This document shows positions 27,965 to 36,747 of a stretch of 64,000 nucleotides of DNA, piece by piece. This stretch comes from Arenibacter catalasegens. GTDB lineage: Bacteria; Bacteroidota; Bacteroidia; Flavobacteriales; Flavobacteriaceae. The translations under genes were made by a program, and so were the position numbers. Position 1 is the first letter of the stretch; the number at the start of each line of letters is the position of its first letter. The notes beneath the pieces were generated by a model. That model saw only the letters and a program-made list of their open reading frames with translations, ran no database searches and was not told the origin of the DNA. The stretch lies in contig NZ_PHQQ01000005.1 in assembly GCF_002909235.1 (NCBI RefSeq), positions 62,001 through 126,000 on the forward strand, read 5' to 3'.

Positions 27965-28076
27965 AATGGTATATTTTTTTAAAAAACCTAAAAATGTTAC
28001 GGTTTTCATAAAAAAATGATAGTTTCATTACATTTAATTTGATATTTTATTATTTTTGCATTAAAAATAAACACTA

Positions 28077-28556
28077 ATGGGTAAAGTAAAATTAGACGAA
28101 ATAGACCATCAAATTCTGGATATGTTAATTGACAATACCAGGACACCATTTACCGATATCGCAAAAAAACTTTTAATTTCTGCAGGAACAGTTCATGTTC
28201 GTGTAAAGAAAATGGAAGAAGCCGGTATCATAAGGGGGTCATCACTTACATTGGATTATGTTAAATTAGGGTATGCCTTTATTGCTTATGTGGGTATATT
28301 TTTAGAAAAAACTCATCAGACCAAGTTTGTTTTGGAAAGATTGAATCAAATTCCAAATGTTACCGTGGCACATATTACCACAGGGAAATTTAATATCTTC
28401 TGTAAAATACGCGCTAGGGATACCAATCACGCCAAAAACATCATTTTTAAAATTGATGATATTGAGGGAATTGACAGAACAGAGACTATGATATCTTTGG
28501 AAGAAAGCATAAATGACAAGAAACGTCTTATGCACACCATCTTCAATGAAATGTAA
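28077..28556 (+). CDS. Lrp/AsnC family transcriptional regulator
   Basis: 159 residues. An N-terminal winged HTH (LDEIDHQILDMLIDNTRTPFTDIAKKLLISAGTVHVRVKKMEEAGII) is followed by an AsnC/RAM ligand-binding domain (FIAYVGIFLEKTHQTKFVLERL ... FNIFCKIRARD). It probably controls amino-acid-related genes in response to an amino acid. The gene is monocistronic, with a TATTTTTG box upstream at 28051-28058 and a terminator just downstream. Targets are not apparent from the window. Confidence 0.95.
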   Translation: MGKVKLDEIDHQILDMLIDNTRTPFTDIAKKLLISAGTVHVRVKKMEEAGIIRGSSLTLDYVKLGYAFIAYVGIFLEKTHQTKFVLERLNQIPNVTVAHITTGKFNIFCKIRARDTNHAKNIIFKIDDIEGIDRTETMISLEESINDKKRLMHTIFNEM

Positions 28557-28584
28557 TTAATCATAAAAGAAAAAAGTATTAAAT

Positions 28585-28609
28585 ATCCCAAGCAGTTTTT
28601 GTTTGGGAT
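28585..28609 (+). terminator. rho-independent terminator after the Lrp gene
   Basis: ATCCCAA pairs with TTGGGAT across an 11-nt loop and is followed by a T-rich tract (TTTTTGTTTTTT). It ends 30-50 nt after the Lrp stop codon. Confidence 0.8.
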
Positions 28610-28681
28610 TTTTGTTTTTTCAACCAAGTCTTATTTAGCAGCTAAAGTTAAGGTCGGTTAACATATCAAAAATTGAGACCT

Positions 28682-29203
28682 ATGAGAAAATCTAGCTTAC
28701 CCAAGGAAGCCTACCATCAGTTTTACGGAACCTATCTCTCTGTGTTGGACGATAGCGAACTACACGACCTATTGGTAATAGGAAAAAAAGAGATGAAGCT
28801 GTTTATCGAAAATATTCCAGTTGATAAATTGATTAGCTCTTATTCCAAAGGCAAATGGACTTTGGCAGAGGTACTACTACATATTATTGATGCTGAGCGG
28901 GTTTTTCAATATAGGGCACTTCGGTTCTTGCGTCATGATAAAACGCCCTTACCAGGTTTTGACCAAGACCTTTACGTTAGAGATTCCAACGCAAATTCTA
29001 GGAGTAAAGAAAGCTTAATAAATGAATTTAATGCGGTGAGGGAAGCGTCCATTACTCTTTTTCAAAACTTGGACAACAAAGACCTAAGCCGCAGTGGTAT
29101 TGCCAGTAATATTGAATGGACAGTGGCTACGTTGGGGTTTGTGATTTGTGGTCATCAAAAGCACCATCTGCAAATTATTGCCAATAGATATTTACAACCT
29201 TAA
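28682..29203 (+). CDS. DinB family protein
   Basis: Starts at the ATG at 28682 (a TTG three codons upstream is less likely). About 173 residues form the DinB/YfiT four-helix bundle with a metal-binding histidine triad: one in LLHIIDAERVFQYRALRFLRHD and two in FVICGHQKHHLQIIANRY. Family members are thiol- or sugar-transferase-like or damage-inducible proteins; no precise substrate can be given. Its TAA stop overlaps the stop codon of the convergent gene by four bases. Confidence 0.88.
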   Translation: MRKSSLPKEAYHQFYGTYLSVLDDSELHDLLVIGKKEMKLFIENIPVDKLISSYSKGKWTLAEVLLHIIDAERVFQYRALRFLRHDKTPLPGFDQDLYVRDSNANSRSKESLINEFNAVREASITLFQNLDNKDLSRSGIASNIEWTVATLGFVICGHQKHHLQIIANRYLQP

Positions 29204-29526
29204 TCCAATTGAGACTCTTCTTCCTCTTGGTTTAGTTCCAATTCCATTTCATCTGAAGGATTGGTAAATTCAACCGCTTCTGGTTGTTCTTCCAATTCCT
29301 TTTCCATATTATCCTCGAAGTTCGAAATGAAATTGGCCAAACTTTTACTTATTTTTACCAGATAAATGCAGTTCTGGGTTTTTACCTCCACAGCCTCTAT
29401 GATTTCACCATGGATATTTTTAAACATGATAATATCCTCATCACCATAGCCGTATGGATACATCTCAATTAAGCTAGTAGCCACTTCATGGCTCAGTTTT
29501 TTGTAATCTACAAGTTTCCGTAACAT
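29200..29526 (-). CDS. conserved hypothetical acidic protein
   Basis: 108 residues without signal or membrane segment. An N-terminal part, LVDYKKLSHEVATSLIEMYPYGYGDEDIIMFKN, is followed by a strand-rich stretch (IIEAVEVKTQNCIYLVKISKSLANF) and a strongly acidic tail (Glu/Asp/Gln-rich, ~30 residues). I recognise it only as a protein of flavobacterial genomes with unknown function. It lies 118 nt downstream of aroB on the same strand. Confidence 0.75.
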   Translation of the reverse strand: MLRKLVDYKKLSHEVATSLIEMYPYGYGDEDIIMFKNIHGEIIEAVEVKTQNCIYLVKISKSLANFISNFEDNMEKELEEQPEAVEFTNPSDEMELELNQEEEESQLD

Positions 29527-29644
29527 AGTTTGGTTTTTGCCCTGATAAAAATCGGGAGGGTTAATTATTTTACCTAAACTATAGAAAATTGAGAATCAAA
29601 TTGTTAAAGAGTTGTAAAAAGGTTGTTTTTAGTATACGTAACGG

Positions 29645-30706
29645 TTATTCCGCGTAGTAAGCGAAGGCTTGTTCCAATAATTCTTGGGTAACTTTTACGT
29701 CTATAACAGGTTCTCCAATGCTTTTTAACAACACAAAATTGACATTACCATGTGAATTTTTCTTATCAAATTTCAATAAGGTCAAAATGGTTTCTATATC
29801 CTTTCTTTCAAAAGATATTTTGTTGTATCTCCCAAGGAAAGTAGCCTTGATATCTTCCAAAGCAATTTTACTCAGCCCAGTTAATTTAAAAGAAAGGAAC
29901 CCCTCCAATATCATCCCGATGGCAATAGCCTCACCATGTAATAGAAGTTCGTGTTCTTCACTTTCCAAAAAATAGGACTCTACGGCATGACCAAGGGTAT
30001 GCCCGTAGTTTAATATTTTTCTAAGATGCTGCTCAGTAGGGTCCTGTTGTACTACTGCATTTTTAATGGACACCGAGGTTAAGACATGCTGATCCAAATT
30101 ATCAAAACTTGTAATTCCTTTCAGTTTTTCCCAATAACTGGCATCCCTGATTAGTCCGTGTTTCAGCATTTCCGCATATCCACTATTCAACTGCCGTTGG
30201 TCCAGAGTATTCAAAAAGTAGGTATCTACCACTACTATCTGTGGTTGATTTATAACCCCTACCTGATTCTTTAAGGGTCCTAAGTCCACACCAGTTTTTC
30301 CACCAACAGAGGCATCAACCATGGACAAGAGGGTAGTGGGGACATTAATGAAATCTATACCTCTTTTAAAACAAGAGGCCACAAACCCCCCAAGATCTGT
30401 AACAACACCACCCCCAAGATTGATCATAGCACTTTTACGGTCCGCATCCAACTCGGACAATACCTCCCAGACTTGAGTGCAGGTTGCAATATTTTTATTA
30501 ACCTCACCTGCTTCTATTTCGATAATCTCAAAATCGTATTCGCCTTCAATTTTTGACATAAAAATAGGCAAACAGCAATTATGGGTGTTTTCATCTACCA
30601 AGACAAAGATTTTGGAATAATTGGATTTGGCCAAATGATTGTTCAGGGCCTCATAAGCCTTCTCATTAAAATGTACAGCGTAAGTGGATGTAGTAATAGA
30701 ATTCAT
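29645..30706 (-). CDS. aroB: 3-dehydroquinate synthase
   Basis: NAD- and metal-dependent cyclisation of DAHP to 3-dehydroquinate, step two of the shikimate pathway; 353 residues, normal. The nucleotide-binding GGGVVTDLGGFVASCFKRGIDFINVPTTLLSMVDASVGGKTGVD and the metal-ligand segments around RKILNYGHTLGHAVE and HGEAIAIGM are present. It is divergent from the proline dehydrogenase gene with a 92-bp gap, too short for complex control. Confidence 0.97.
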   Translation of the reverse strand: MNSITTSTYAVHFNEKAYEALNNHLAKSNYSKIFVLVDENTHNCCLPIFMSKIEGEYDFEIIEIEAGEVNKNIATCTQVWEVLSELDADRKSAMINLGGGVVTDLGGFVASCFKRGIDFINVPTTLLSMVDASVGGKTGVDLGPLKNQVGVINQPQIVVVDTYFLNTLDQRQLNSGYAEMLKHGLIRDASYWEKLKGITSFDNLDQHVLTSVSIKNAVVQQDPTEQHLRKILNYGHTLGHAVESYFLESEEHELLLHGEAIAIGMILEGFLSFKLTGLSKIALEDIKATFLGRYNKISFERKDIETILTLLKFDKKNSHGNVNFVLLKSIGEPVIDVKVTQELLEQAFAYYAE

Positions 30707-30768
30707 TATTGATCAATTTATGGCAAAATAAACACTATTTTAAATGATAAGAATATAAAATCTGTACT

Positions 30769-30776
30769 TATATTTG
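30769..30776 (+). promoter_or_regulatory. -7 promoter box of the proline dehydrogenase gene
   Basis: TATATTTG, an exact match to TAnnTTTG, 22 nt before the start codon; no clear TTG at the expected -33 position. Confidence 0.4.
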
Positions 30777-30798
30777 AATCCTTAATAAATTCATATAA

Positions 30799-31965
30799 AT
30801 GAAGGATATTTTTGAGGATACCGCAACGGCATTTGCACTTAAAACCGACTCAGAATTAGAAAGGGCCTATTTTTTATTTAAATTAATTGCAAATGAACCC
30901 TTAGTTAAAATTGGTACTGCCGTGACCAACTTTGCCCTAAAGGCACATTTACCTGTTGAAAAACTTATAAGAGCAACTGTTTTTGATCATTTCTGCGGTG
31001 GAGTCAATGAGGATGAATGTTTGGTGGTCGCTGACAAAATGTTCGCCAAGGGGGTTAGTACAATTTTGGATTATTCGGTAGAAGGCAAGGAAATTGAAAA
31101 TCAATTGGATTCCTGCTATGAAAAGGCCATGAAAACTCTGGATTTTGTTAAAGAGAATCCAGCAATACCCTTTATCGTTTTTAAACCCACTGGATTTGGA
31201 CGATTTAAACTTTATCAAAAAATTACCGAGGGAGAAAAACTTACTACTGAAGAAAAGGAGGAATGGCAGCGTGTAATAAATAGATACGATAAGGTTTGCA
31301 AAAAGGCGCATGACTTGGAAGTATCTATTTTAATCGACGCCGAAGAAAGCTGGACACAGGGAGCAGCGGATGATTTAGCGGAAGAAATGATGCGGAAATA
31401 CAATGGAAAGAAAGCCATTGTATTTAACACATTGCAAACTTACAGATGGGACCGGCTGGATTATTTAAAAAGACTCCATAAAGATGCGGCAAAAGGCAAT
31501 TATTTGGTAGGAATGAAAGTGGTTCGAGGAGCCTATATGGAAAAAGAAAACGATAGAGCGGAGGAAAAAGGCTATCCATCACCAATTTGTCCATCCAAAA
31601 AAGCTACCGACGACAATTTTGATGCTGTTGTTGCTTATATGGTAGATAATTTAAATACCATTTCGCTTTTTGCTGGAACACATAATGAATTGAGCAGCTA
31701 TCGTTTAATGGAACAAATGGCAGCCAAGAATATTGAACACAATGACCCTCGAATTTGGTTCGGACAATTATACGGCATGAGTGACCATATCTCCTTCAAC
31801 TTGGCTAAAGAGGGCTACAATGTGGCCAAATACTTGCCTTTTGGACCTGTAAAGGACGTTATGCCCTATTTAATACGAAGAGCGGAAGAGAACACTTCGG
31901 TTGCGGGCCAGACCAGTAGGGAGCTTACACTATTAAAAAAAGAAAGAAAGAGGAGGGAAATCTAA
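30799..31965 (+). CDS. proline dehydrogenase
   Basis: FAD-dependent oxidation of L-proline to 1-pyrroline-5-carboxylate; monofunctional, 388 residues. The PRODH barrel is indicated by FIVFKPTGFGRF, VSILIDAEESWTQ, VFNTLQTYRWDRLDYL, VGMKVVRGAYMEKEN and the C-terminal GPVKDVMPYLIRRAEENTSV, which contains the substrate-binding arginine pair. The partner P5C dehydrogenase is not in the window. It is distinct from the hydroxyproline operon 18 kb away, which uses the D-amino-acid dehydrogenase route. Its stop overlaps the convergent gene's stop by 4 bases. Confidence 0.94.
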   Translation: MKDIFEDTATAFALKTDSELERAYFLFKLIANEPLVKIGTAVTNFALKAHLPVEKLIRATVFDHFCGGVNEDECLVVADKMFAKGVSTILDYSVEGKEIENQLDSCYEKAMKTLDFVKENPAIPFIVFKPTGFGRFKLYQKITEGEKLTTEEKEEWQRVINRYDKVCKKAHDLEVSILIDAEESWTQGAADDLAEEMMRKYNGKKAIVFNTLQTYRWDRLDYLKRLHKDAAKGNYLVGMKVVRGAYMEKENDRAEEKGYPSPICPSKKATDDNFDAVVAYMVDNLNTISLFAGTHNELSSYRLMEQMAAKNIEHNDPRIWFGQLYGMSDHISFNLAKEGYNVAKYLPFGPVKDVMPYLIRRAEENTSVAGQTSRELTLLKKERKRREI

Positions 31966-32342
31966 TAGGAAATACTTTCTATAACGGCCTTCTCCAAACA
32001 ATTTTTCACTTTTAATGTGGCTGCCTTATCTTTTACCATCCCTTCAATAAAATAAGTTTTACAGGGACCGGCCTTGGTTTCACTATTGCCAAAGTCAACT
32101 TCTCCATTATGTAAAAAATCATTGATATTGGTACTGTCCAATTCTTTATTCATCAGAAGTGCGTTTATGCCATCGGCATAGGTAATTTGTTTGGATCTAA
32201 TATCCTTGAGTGTCCTACAATTCGGAAAATAGCAGAATTCTGTTCCCGTTTCCTCAGATTTCTTCTTCAAAAAAATAGTCAAAAAAACCAAGCCAATAGA
32301 TAATCCAAAAAGAAAGAAGCCCAAACGCTTTAAAAATGCCAT
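31962..32342 (-). CDS. hypothetical membrane-anchored protein
   Basis: 126 residues with one N-terminal membrane segment (LGFFLFGLSIGLVFLTIFLKKK) and a small soluble part. Two short segments contain cysteines, CYFPNCRTLKDIR and GPCKTYFIEGMV, with another in KVKNCLEKAV. I do not recognise the family. Its start is 3 nt after the alanine dehydrogenase stop, so the two are probably cotranscribed. Confidence 0.75.
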   Translation of the reverse strand: MAFLKRLGFFLFGLSIGLVFLTIFLKKKSEETGTEFCYFPNCRTLKDIRSKQITYADGINALLMNKELDSTNINDFLHNGEVDFGNSETKAGPCKTYFIEGMVKDKAATLKVKNCLEKAVIESISY

Positions 32343-32345
32343 AAA

Positions 32346-33545
32346 TTAAAAAATAAGAAAATTAATGTCACTGTAAGAAAGGTCGAACCACTCTCCAACA
32401 GATTTATTGGTTAAAATACCGTGGTATAGATAAAGTCCGTTCCGTAGACCTTTATCAAATCGCAATGCATTTTCGAATCCCCCGTCTTCTCCAATTTTTA
32501 ATAAATAAGGAGTAAAAATATTGCTTATGGAAATAGAGGCCGTTTTTGGATATCTAGACGGAATATTGGGCACCCCATAGTGAAGTACTCCATTTTTAAT
32601 CTTTATAGGTTTGTCATGGGTTGTGATTTCACTAGATTCAAAACAGCCGCCCATATCAATACTGACATCAATAATTACAGCCCCTTTCTTCATTTGCTCC
32701 ACCATAGTATTCGTTACCACAACAGGGGATCGATCTTTACCTCTTGTAGCTCCAATGGCCACATCACAACGTTTTAACGCTTTCAGTAAGTTTTTGGGCT
32801 GTATGGTAGAAGTATATACAGTTTGTCTTAAATTGGTCTGGATGCTGCGTAATTTAGTAATTGAATTATCAAAAACCTTTACATTGGCTCCTAGGCCAAT
32901 TGCAGATCTTGCCGCAAACTCGCCCACAGTTCCTGCGCCAATAATAACCACCTCAACCGGTGGAACGCCGCTAATATTTCCAAACATTAGGCCATTCCCT
33001 TTATTAGTGGCCGCCATTATTTCAGAGGCGATCAATACAGAAGAAATTCCGGCAATTTCACTTAACGAACGCACGGCAGGATATTTACCGTCATCGTCCC
33101 TAATATACTCGAAGGCAATAGCTGTAATTCTCTTTTTAGCCAATTCCTCAAAATACTTCTTACTTTGGGTTTTGATCTGCAGGGCAGATATGATCGTAGA
33201 TTGTGGATTTATCATCTGAACCTCCTGAATTGTAGGAGGTTCTACCTTTAAAATTATAGGGCAGGCAAAGACTTTCTTGGTATCCCTGGTAATTTCAGCT
33301 CCAGCTTTGGTAAATTCCAAATCTGAATAATTGGCACCATCGCCCGCTCCAGATTCTATAAGTATCCTATGTCCGTTGGCTGTAATTGCATTTACTGCAT
33401 CCGGGGTAAGACAAATGCGTTTTTCTTGATATTGATTTTCTCTTGGAATCCCTATAAAAAGCTCTCCTTTTTGCCTTAAGATTTCTAAAGTCTCTTCTTG
33501 AGGCAGTAATTGCTGCTTACTAAACGGTGAGGAATGTTGGCTCAT
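32346..33545 (-). CDS. ald: alanine dehydrogenase
   Basis: NAD-dependent oxidative deamination of L-alanine to pyruvate (reversible); 399 residues. The N-terminal catalytic half includes IGIPRENQYQEKRICLTPDAV and the VILKVEPP segment with the catalytic lysine; the central Rossmann fold is VVIIGAGTVGEFAARSAIGLGANVKVFD. It is somewhat longer at the N-terminus than the Bacillus enzyme, as usual in Bacteroidota. A TAATTTTG box on the minus strand at 33598-33605 may be its promoter. Confidence 0.92.
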   Translation of the reverse strand: MSQHSSPFSKQQLLPQEETLEILRQKGELFIGIPRENQYQEKRICLTPDAVNAITANGHRILIESGAGDGANYSDLEFTKAGAEITRDTKKVFACPIILKVEPPTIQEVQMINPQSTIISALQIKTQSKKYFEELAKKRITAIAFEYIRDDDGKYPAVRSLSEIAGISSVLIASEIMAATNKGNGLMFGNISGVPPVEVVIIGAGTVGEFAARSAIGLGANVKVFDNSITKLRSIQTNLRQTVYTSTIQPKNLLKALKRCDVAIGATRGKDRSPVVVTNTMVEQMKKGAVIIDVSIDMGGCFESSEITTHDKPIKIKNGVLHYGVPNIPSRYPKTASISISNIFTPYLLKIGEDGGFENALRFDKGLRNGLYLYHGILTNKSVGEWFDLSYSDINFLIF

Positions 33546-33602
33546 ATGTTGTAAATCTGTTAGATATATTCCGATTCGTATTAGAACTACCCAAAATCAA
33601 AA

Positions 33603-34160
33603 TTACGATATTTTTTCTTTTGCCATTTCTTCTTTTTGAAGGCCCTCTTTTTCCTTGGTCTCCTTTTCCTTATAAGCTTTCAATTCTCGGTCCATGGCCT
33701 CCAAATCAATTCCAAGAACATGCTTGTCAAATAACTTTAAACGAATGAAGTAAACAAAGGGTATAATCACCGTCATTATAGGTAGCAGCCAAAAAATTTC
33801 TACCTCATCTATAAACCGATCCTCGTAAATTAAGGAGACAATCTGAAAAGTAAACATGGATATGGGGATTAATAATACATGATACCACCAATGTTTACAG
33901 GTAAAAAACCACAGGACCAAAAGCAGCAGGGGTACAAATTTGGCCATAAACAACCACATAGTGGTAGTAATACTTAATTGGTATTGACTTTCATAAATAA
34001 AAAAATAGAGATCCAATGTACTACCTGAAGGGAAAAATTTATAGGAATAAAATATTAGTGGGGTCAACGCAATAATAACTGCTACTAAACTACCAATTAG
34101 AATACTTCTCGATTTCTTTTTCTTCGCGCTTTGGTCGAGATTTTGAAATAGTTTAAACAT
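33603..34160 (-). CDS. hypothetical integral membrane protein
   Basis: 185 residues with about four membrane helices (ILIGSLVAVIIALTPLIFYSY, MWLFMAKFVPLLLLVLWFF, HVLLIPISMFTFQIVSLIY, IFWLLPIMTVIIPFVYFI). A charged coiled-coil C-terminus follows (AMDRELKAYKEKETKEKEGLQKEE). No family I can name. It lies 57 nt upstream of the alanine dehydrogenase gene on the same strand. Confidence 0.75.
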   Translation of the reverse strand: MFKLFQNLDQSAKKKKSRSILIGSLVAVIIALTPLIFYSYKFFPSGSTLDLYFFIYESQYQLSITTTMWLFMAKFVPLLLLVLWFFTCKHWWYHVLLIPISMFTFQIVSLIYEDRFIDEVEIFWLLPIMTVIIPFVYFIRLKLFDKHVLGIDLEAMDRELKAYKEKETKEKEGLQKEEMAKEKIS

Positions 34161-34207
34161 GTTTGTTATGGGGGGTAATAGTTTTGCTAATATTATAACA
34201 AAAAAAA

Positions 34208-34232
34208 AGGGCTTCTAGTATATAGAAACCCT
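34208..34232 (-). terminator. rho-independent terminator after the small lipoprotein gene
   Basis: On the minus strand AGGGTTTCTA pairs with TAGAAGCCCT (one mismatch) across a 5-nt loop and is followed by at least eight T residues. Confidence 0.8.
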
Positions 34233-34252
34233 TCTAAATTTAAAATTATATT

Positions 34253-34441
34253 TTAACCGTTTTTAGGTACTCTTATCTTCAATTTATCGATACCGTTCGC
34301 AGGTACTTTTATTTTTAATTTGTCAATATTTTGTTCATACAAGGAATCTTCTTCTGCCGTATTATTGGGGGTACAAGAAAAACTTACTAATGAAATACAT
34401 GCTGCCATAGCAAAGCCTAGGGAAATTTTCTTAATGTTCAT
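34253..34441 (-). CDS. small lipoprotein with duplicated C-terminal 12-residue unit
   Basis: 62 residues. The signal ends in VSFSC (lipobox), then a short acidic linker (TPNNTAEEDSLYEQN). Two near-identical units close the protein: IDKLKIKVPANG and IDKLKIRVPKNG. The units differ mainly at synonymous sites (ATT/ATC, GAC/GAT, TTA/TTG, AAA/AAG), which argues for a real, selected protein. It has its own terminator. No family is recognised. Confidence 0.75.
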   Translation of the reverse strand: MNIKKISLGFAMAACISLVSFSCTPNNTAEEDSLYEQNIDKLKIKVPANGIDKLKIRVPKNG

Positions 34442-34668
34442 GGTTTTTTATAGGATTTAAGTTCGATAAAGGGTTTAATGTAAAACAAAAATAGAAAAAA
34501 AAACCACACAGCATGCATTACATCGATGAAATGTGACATTTTAGCAGAATAGATAAACACTTCGTCGATTATTGCGATTTTGGAGTCGCGACCTAAGTGA
34601 ATGGAGGATAAAATACAATTATTCTTAATTTAGGATTAAACGGATTTAAATTCTCTAGGAAGTGGCAA

Positions 34669-35079
34669 CTATAAAATGGTAAGTCGCCTTGTTTTTTCAT
34701 CCAAAATTTCAATTTTGATTTCCGTTCTTGTTTCTGGAAGAATTCCTTTTATTTTTTCGGGCCATTCCATAAAAATCCAAGTATCGGTACTTAAATAGTC
34801 CTCTATTCCAAGGTCCCATGCTTCCGATTCATCTTCCAATCGATAAAAATCAAAATGATACCCTAGGAGCTCTCCATTTATTCTTTGATACTCGTTTACA
34901 ATACCAAAAGTAGGACTGCTAGTAGAGCCAACGCCTTCCAATTCTTTAACCAATGCTTTTATTAGCGTAGTTTTCCCTGCGCCCATTTCTCCATAAAAGC
35001 AGAGTATTTTCGAAGGAACATTGTCAATTAACTGTTTTGCAACATATGATATTTGCGAAATTGTGTAGGGGATAATCAT
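34669..35079 (-). CDS. tsaE: tRNA threonylcarbamoyladenosine biosynthesis ATPase TsaE
   Basis: P-loop ATPase needed with TsaB and TsaD for t6A37 modification of ANN-decoding tRNAs. The Walker A is GEMGAGKTTLIKAL, followed by SSPTFGIVNEY and the Walker B-like FMEWPEKI region. I take the ATG at 35079 as start (~136 residues, usual size); a TTG 12 codons further upstream is less plausible. It lies directly downstream of porX on the same strand. Confidence 0.94.
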   Translation of the reverse strand: MIIPYTISQISYVAKQLIDNVPSKILCFYGEMGAGKTTLIKALVKELEGVGSTSSPTFGIVNEYQRINGELLGYHFDFYRLEDESEAWDLGIEDYLSTDTWIFMEWPEKIKGILPETRTEIKIEILDEKTRRLTIL

Positions 35080-35165
35080 CTTAGAAAAATTAAAATATGC
35101 GCAATTTAAATCCAATTCCCGACTTATTAAAACTCACTTTAAAGGTCCAACCATTTTGAACGGGA

Positions 35166-36710
35166 TCATCGTGGTTCCAGCACAACAAAAGGAAGAATCA
35201 TCTCTTCCATGGAAACCCCTCCGTGTTGATAGGTATTCCGGTAATAATTAACATAATGGTTATAGTTGTTGGGATAGGCAAAAAACAGGTCGTTTTTTGC
35301 AAAAATATAAGAACTACTCACATTTATATTCGGTAGGAATATTTTTTTTGGGTCTTTTGCCTCCAATACATCCTTCCGCTCATAAGTAAGGCTCCGTCCT
35401 GTTTTGTAGCGCAGGTTTAGACTTGTTTCCTTATCACCGATAACCTTGGAAGGTTGCTTAACATTTATGGTGCCATGGTCTGTAGTAATGATCAATTTTA
35501 AACCAAGACCTTGTGCCTGCTGTATTATTTCCAATAAAGGTGAATTCTTAAACCAACTCTGTGCCAAAGAGCGGTATGCCTTATCATTAGCGGCCAATTC
35601 CTTTACTACCTCCATTTCTGTTTTGGAATGGGACAACATATCTACAAAGTTGTACACTATCACCGTAAGGTCATTATCCTTCTGAGACCTAAAGTTTTGG
35701 GATAGGTGTTTGCCCTGTTTTAGGCTGCTTATTTTATGGTATTCCCACTTTAAATCCAGCCCTAATCTTTTTAACTGAGCCTCTAAAAATTCCGCTTCAA
35801 AAAGATTCTTGCCTCCTTCCTCTGTGTCATTTCTCCACCATTGGGGATATTTTTTCTCCATATCCAAAGGAGTAAGCCCGGAGAATATAGAATTCCTTGC
35901 ATATTGGGTAGCAGTAGGTAAAATACTGAAGTATGGGACTTCCTTGCGTTTTCTATAAAAGGAATTTAAAGTATCTTCAAAAGACAACCATTGATCATAT
36001 CGCAAATTATCAATGACCACCACCAATGTTTTGTTATCCTTTAGTTCGGGTTTAATTAATTGTCCAAATAGGGTGTGAGACATAACGGGGCCGTCTTTAT
36101 CGCTAAACCAATTGGCATAATTTTTTTCCACAAACTTCCCAAACTGCTGGTTAGCTTCCGTTTTTTGGGACTCTAAAATCTCGAACATCCCAGAATCCTC
36201 TATTTCCTCCAATCGCAATTCCCAATAAATAAGTTTTTTATATAGTTCTGCCCATTCTTCATAGCTATTGACCATCGCCAATTCCATTGCAATTTTCCTG
36301 AATTCCTGCTGATAGTTTGCCGTCGTTTTTTCGGATACTAGCCTAGAATGGTCCAAATTCTTTTTCAATGATAAAAGAATTTGATTAGGGTTAACCGGCT
36401 TTATTAAATAATCGGCTATTTTAGAACCTATGGCCTCTTCCATAATTAACTCTTCCTCACTTTTGGTAATCATTACTACCGGAAGGGAATTATTGATCAC
36501 CTTTATTTCGTTCAATGTTTCCAAACCTGAGATACCAGGCATATTTTCATCCAAAAAAACAATATCTACATGTGTTACTTTTAATTCATCCAGCGCCTCC
36601 CTACCACTTAGACAGGTTATGACCTTATAATTTTTGCCTTCTAAAAATAAGATATGTGGTTTTAATAAATCTATTTCATCATCTACCCAAAGTATTGTTA
36701 TCTTGTTCAT
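35166..36710 (-). CDS. porX: PorX-type response regulator with PglZ domain
   Basis: 514 residues. A receiver domain lies at 1-120, with VDDE, phosphoacceptor Asp54 (VFLDENMPG) and the conserved Lys in DYLIKPVNP. A helical linker follows, then an alkaline-phosphatase-superfamily PglZ domain at ~205-510 with metal-binding motifs VVVIDNLRYDQW and ITTDHGTINV. In Bacteroidota PorX works with the histidine kinase PorY to control type IX secretion and gliding genes; this is family knowledge. It precedes tsaE on the minus strand and is divergent from the HD phosphohydrolase gene, whose promoter overlaps its 5' end. Confidence 0.95.
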   Translation of the reverse strand: MNKITILWVDDEIDLLKPHILFLEGKNYKVITCLSGREALDELKVTHVDIVFLDENMPGISGLETLNEIKVINNSLPVVMITKSEEELIMEEAIGSKIADYLIKPVNPNQILLSLKKNLDHSRLVSEKTTANYQQEFRKIAMELAMVNSYEEWAELYKKLIYWELRLEEIEDSGMFEILESQKTEANQQFGKFVEKNYANWFSDKDGPVMSHTLFGQLIKPELKDNKTLVVVIDNLRYDQWLSFEDTLNSFYRKRKEVPYFSILPTATQYARNSIFSGLTPLDMEKKYPQWWRNDTEEGGKNLFEAEFLEAQLKRLGLDLKWEYHKISSLKQGKHLSQNFRSQKDNDLTVIVYNFVDMLSHSKTEMEVVKELAANDKAYRSLAQSWFKNSPLLEIIQQAQGLGLKLIITTDHGTINVKQPSKVIGDKETSLNLRYKTGRSLTYERKDVLEAKDPKKIFLPNINVSSSYIFAKNDLFFAYPNNYNHYVNYYRNTYQHGGVSMEEMILPFVVLEPR

Positions 36711-36726
36711 TTAGTCCTTATATTTG
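36695..36726 (+). promoter_or_regulatory. Bacteroidota-type promoter of the HD phosphohydrolase gene
   Basis: TTG at 36695-36697 and TATATTTG at 36719-36726 with a 21-base spacer. It overlaps the first codons of porX. It supports the TTG start codon at 36748, about 15 nt after the expected transcription start. Confidence 0.5.
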
Positions 36727-36747
36727 CCTGCGTAAAGAATTCTGGTT

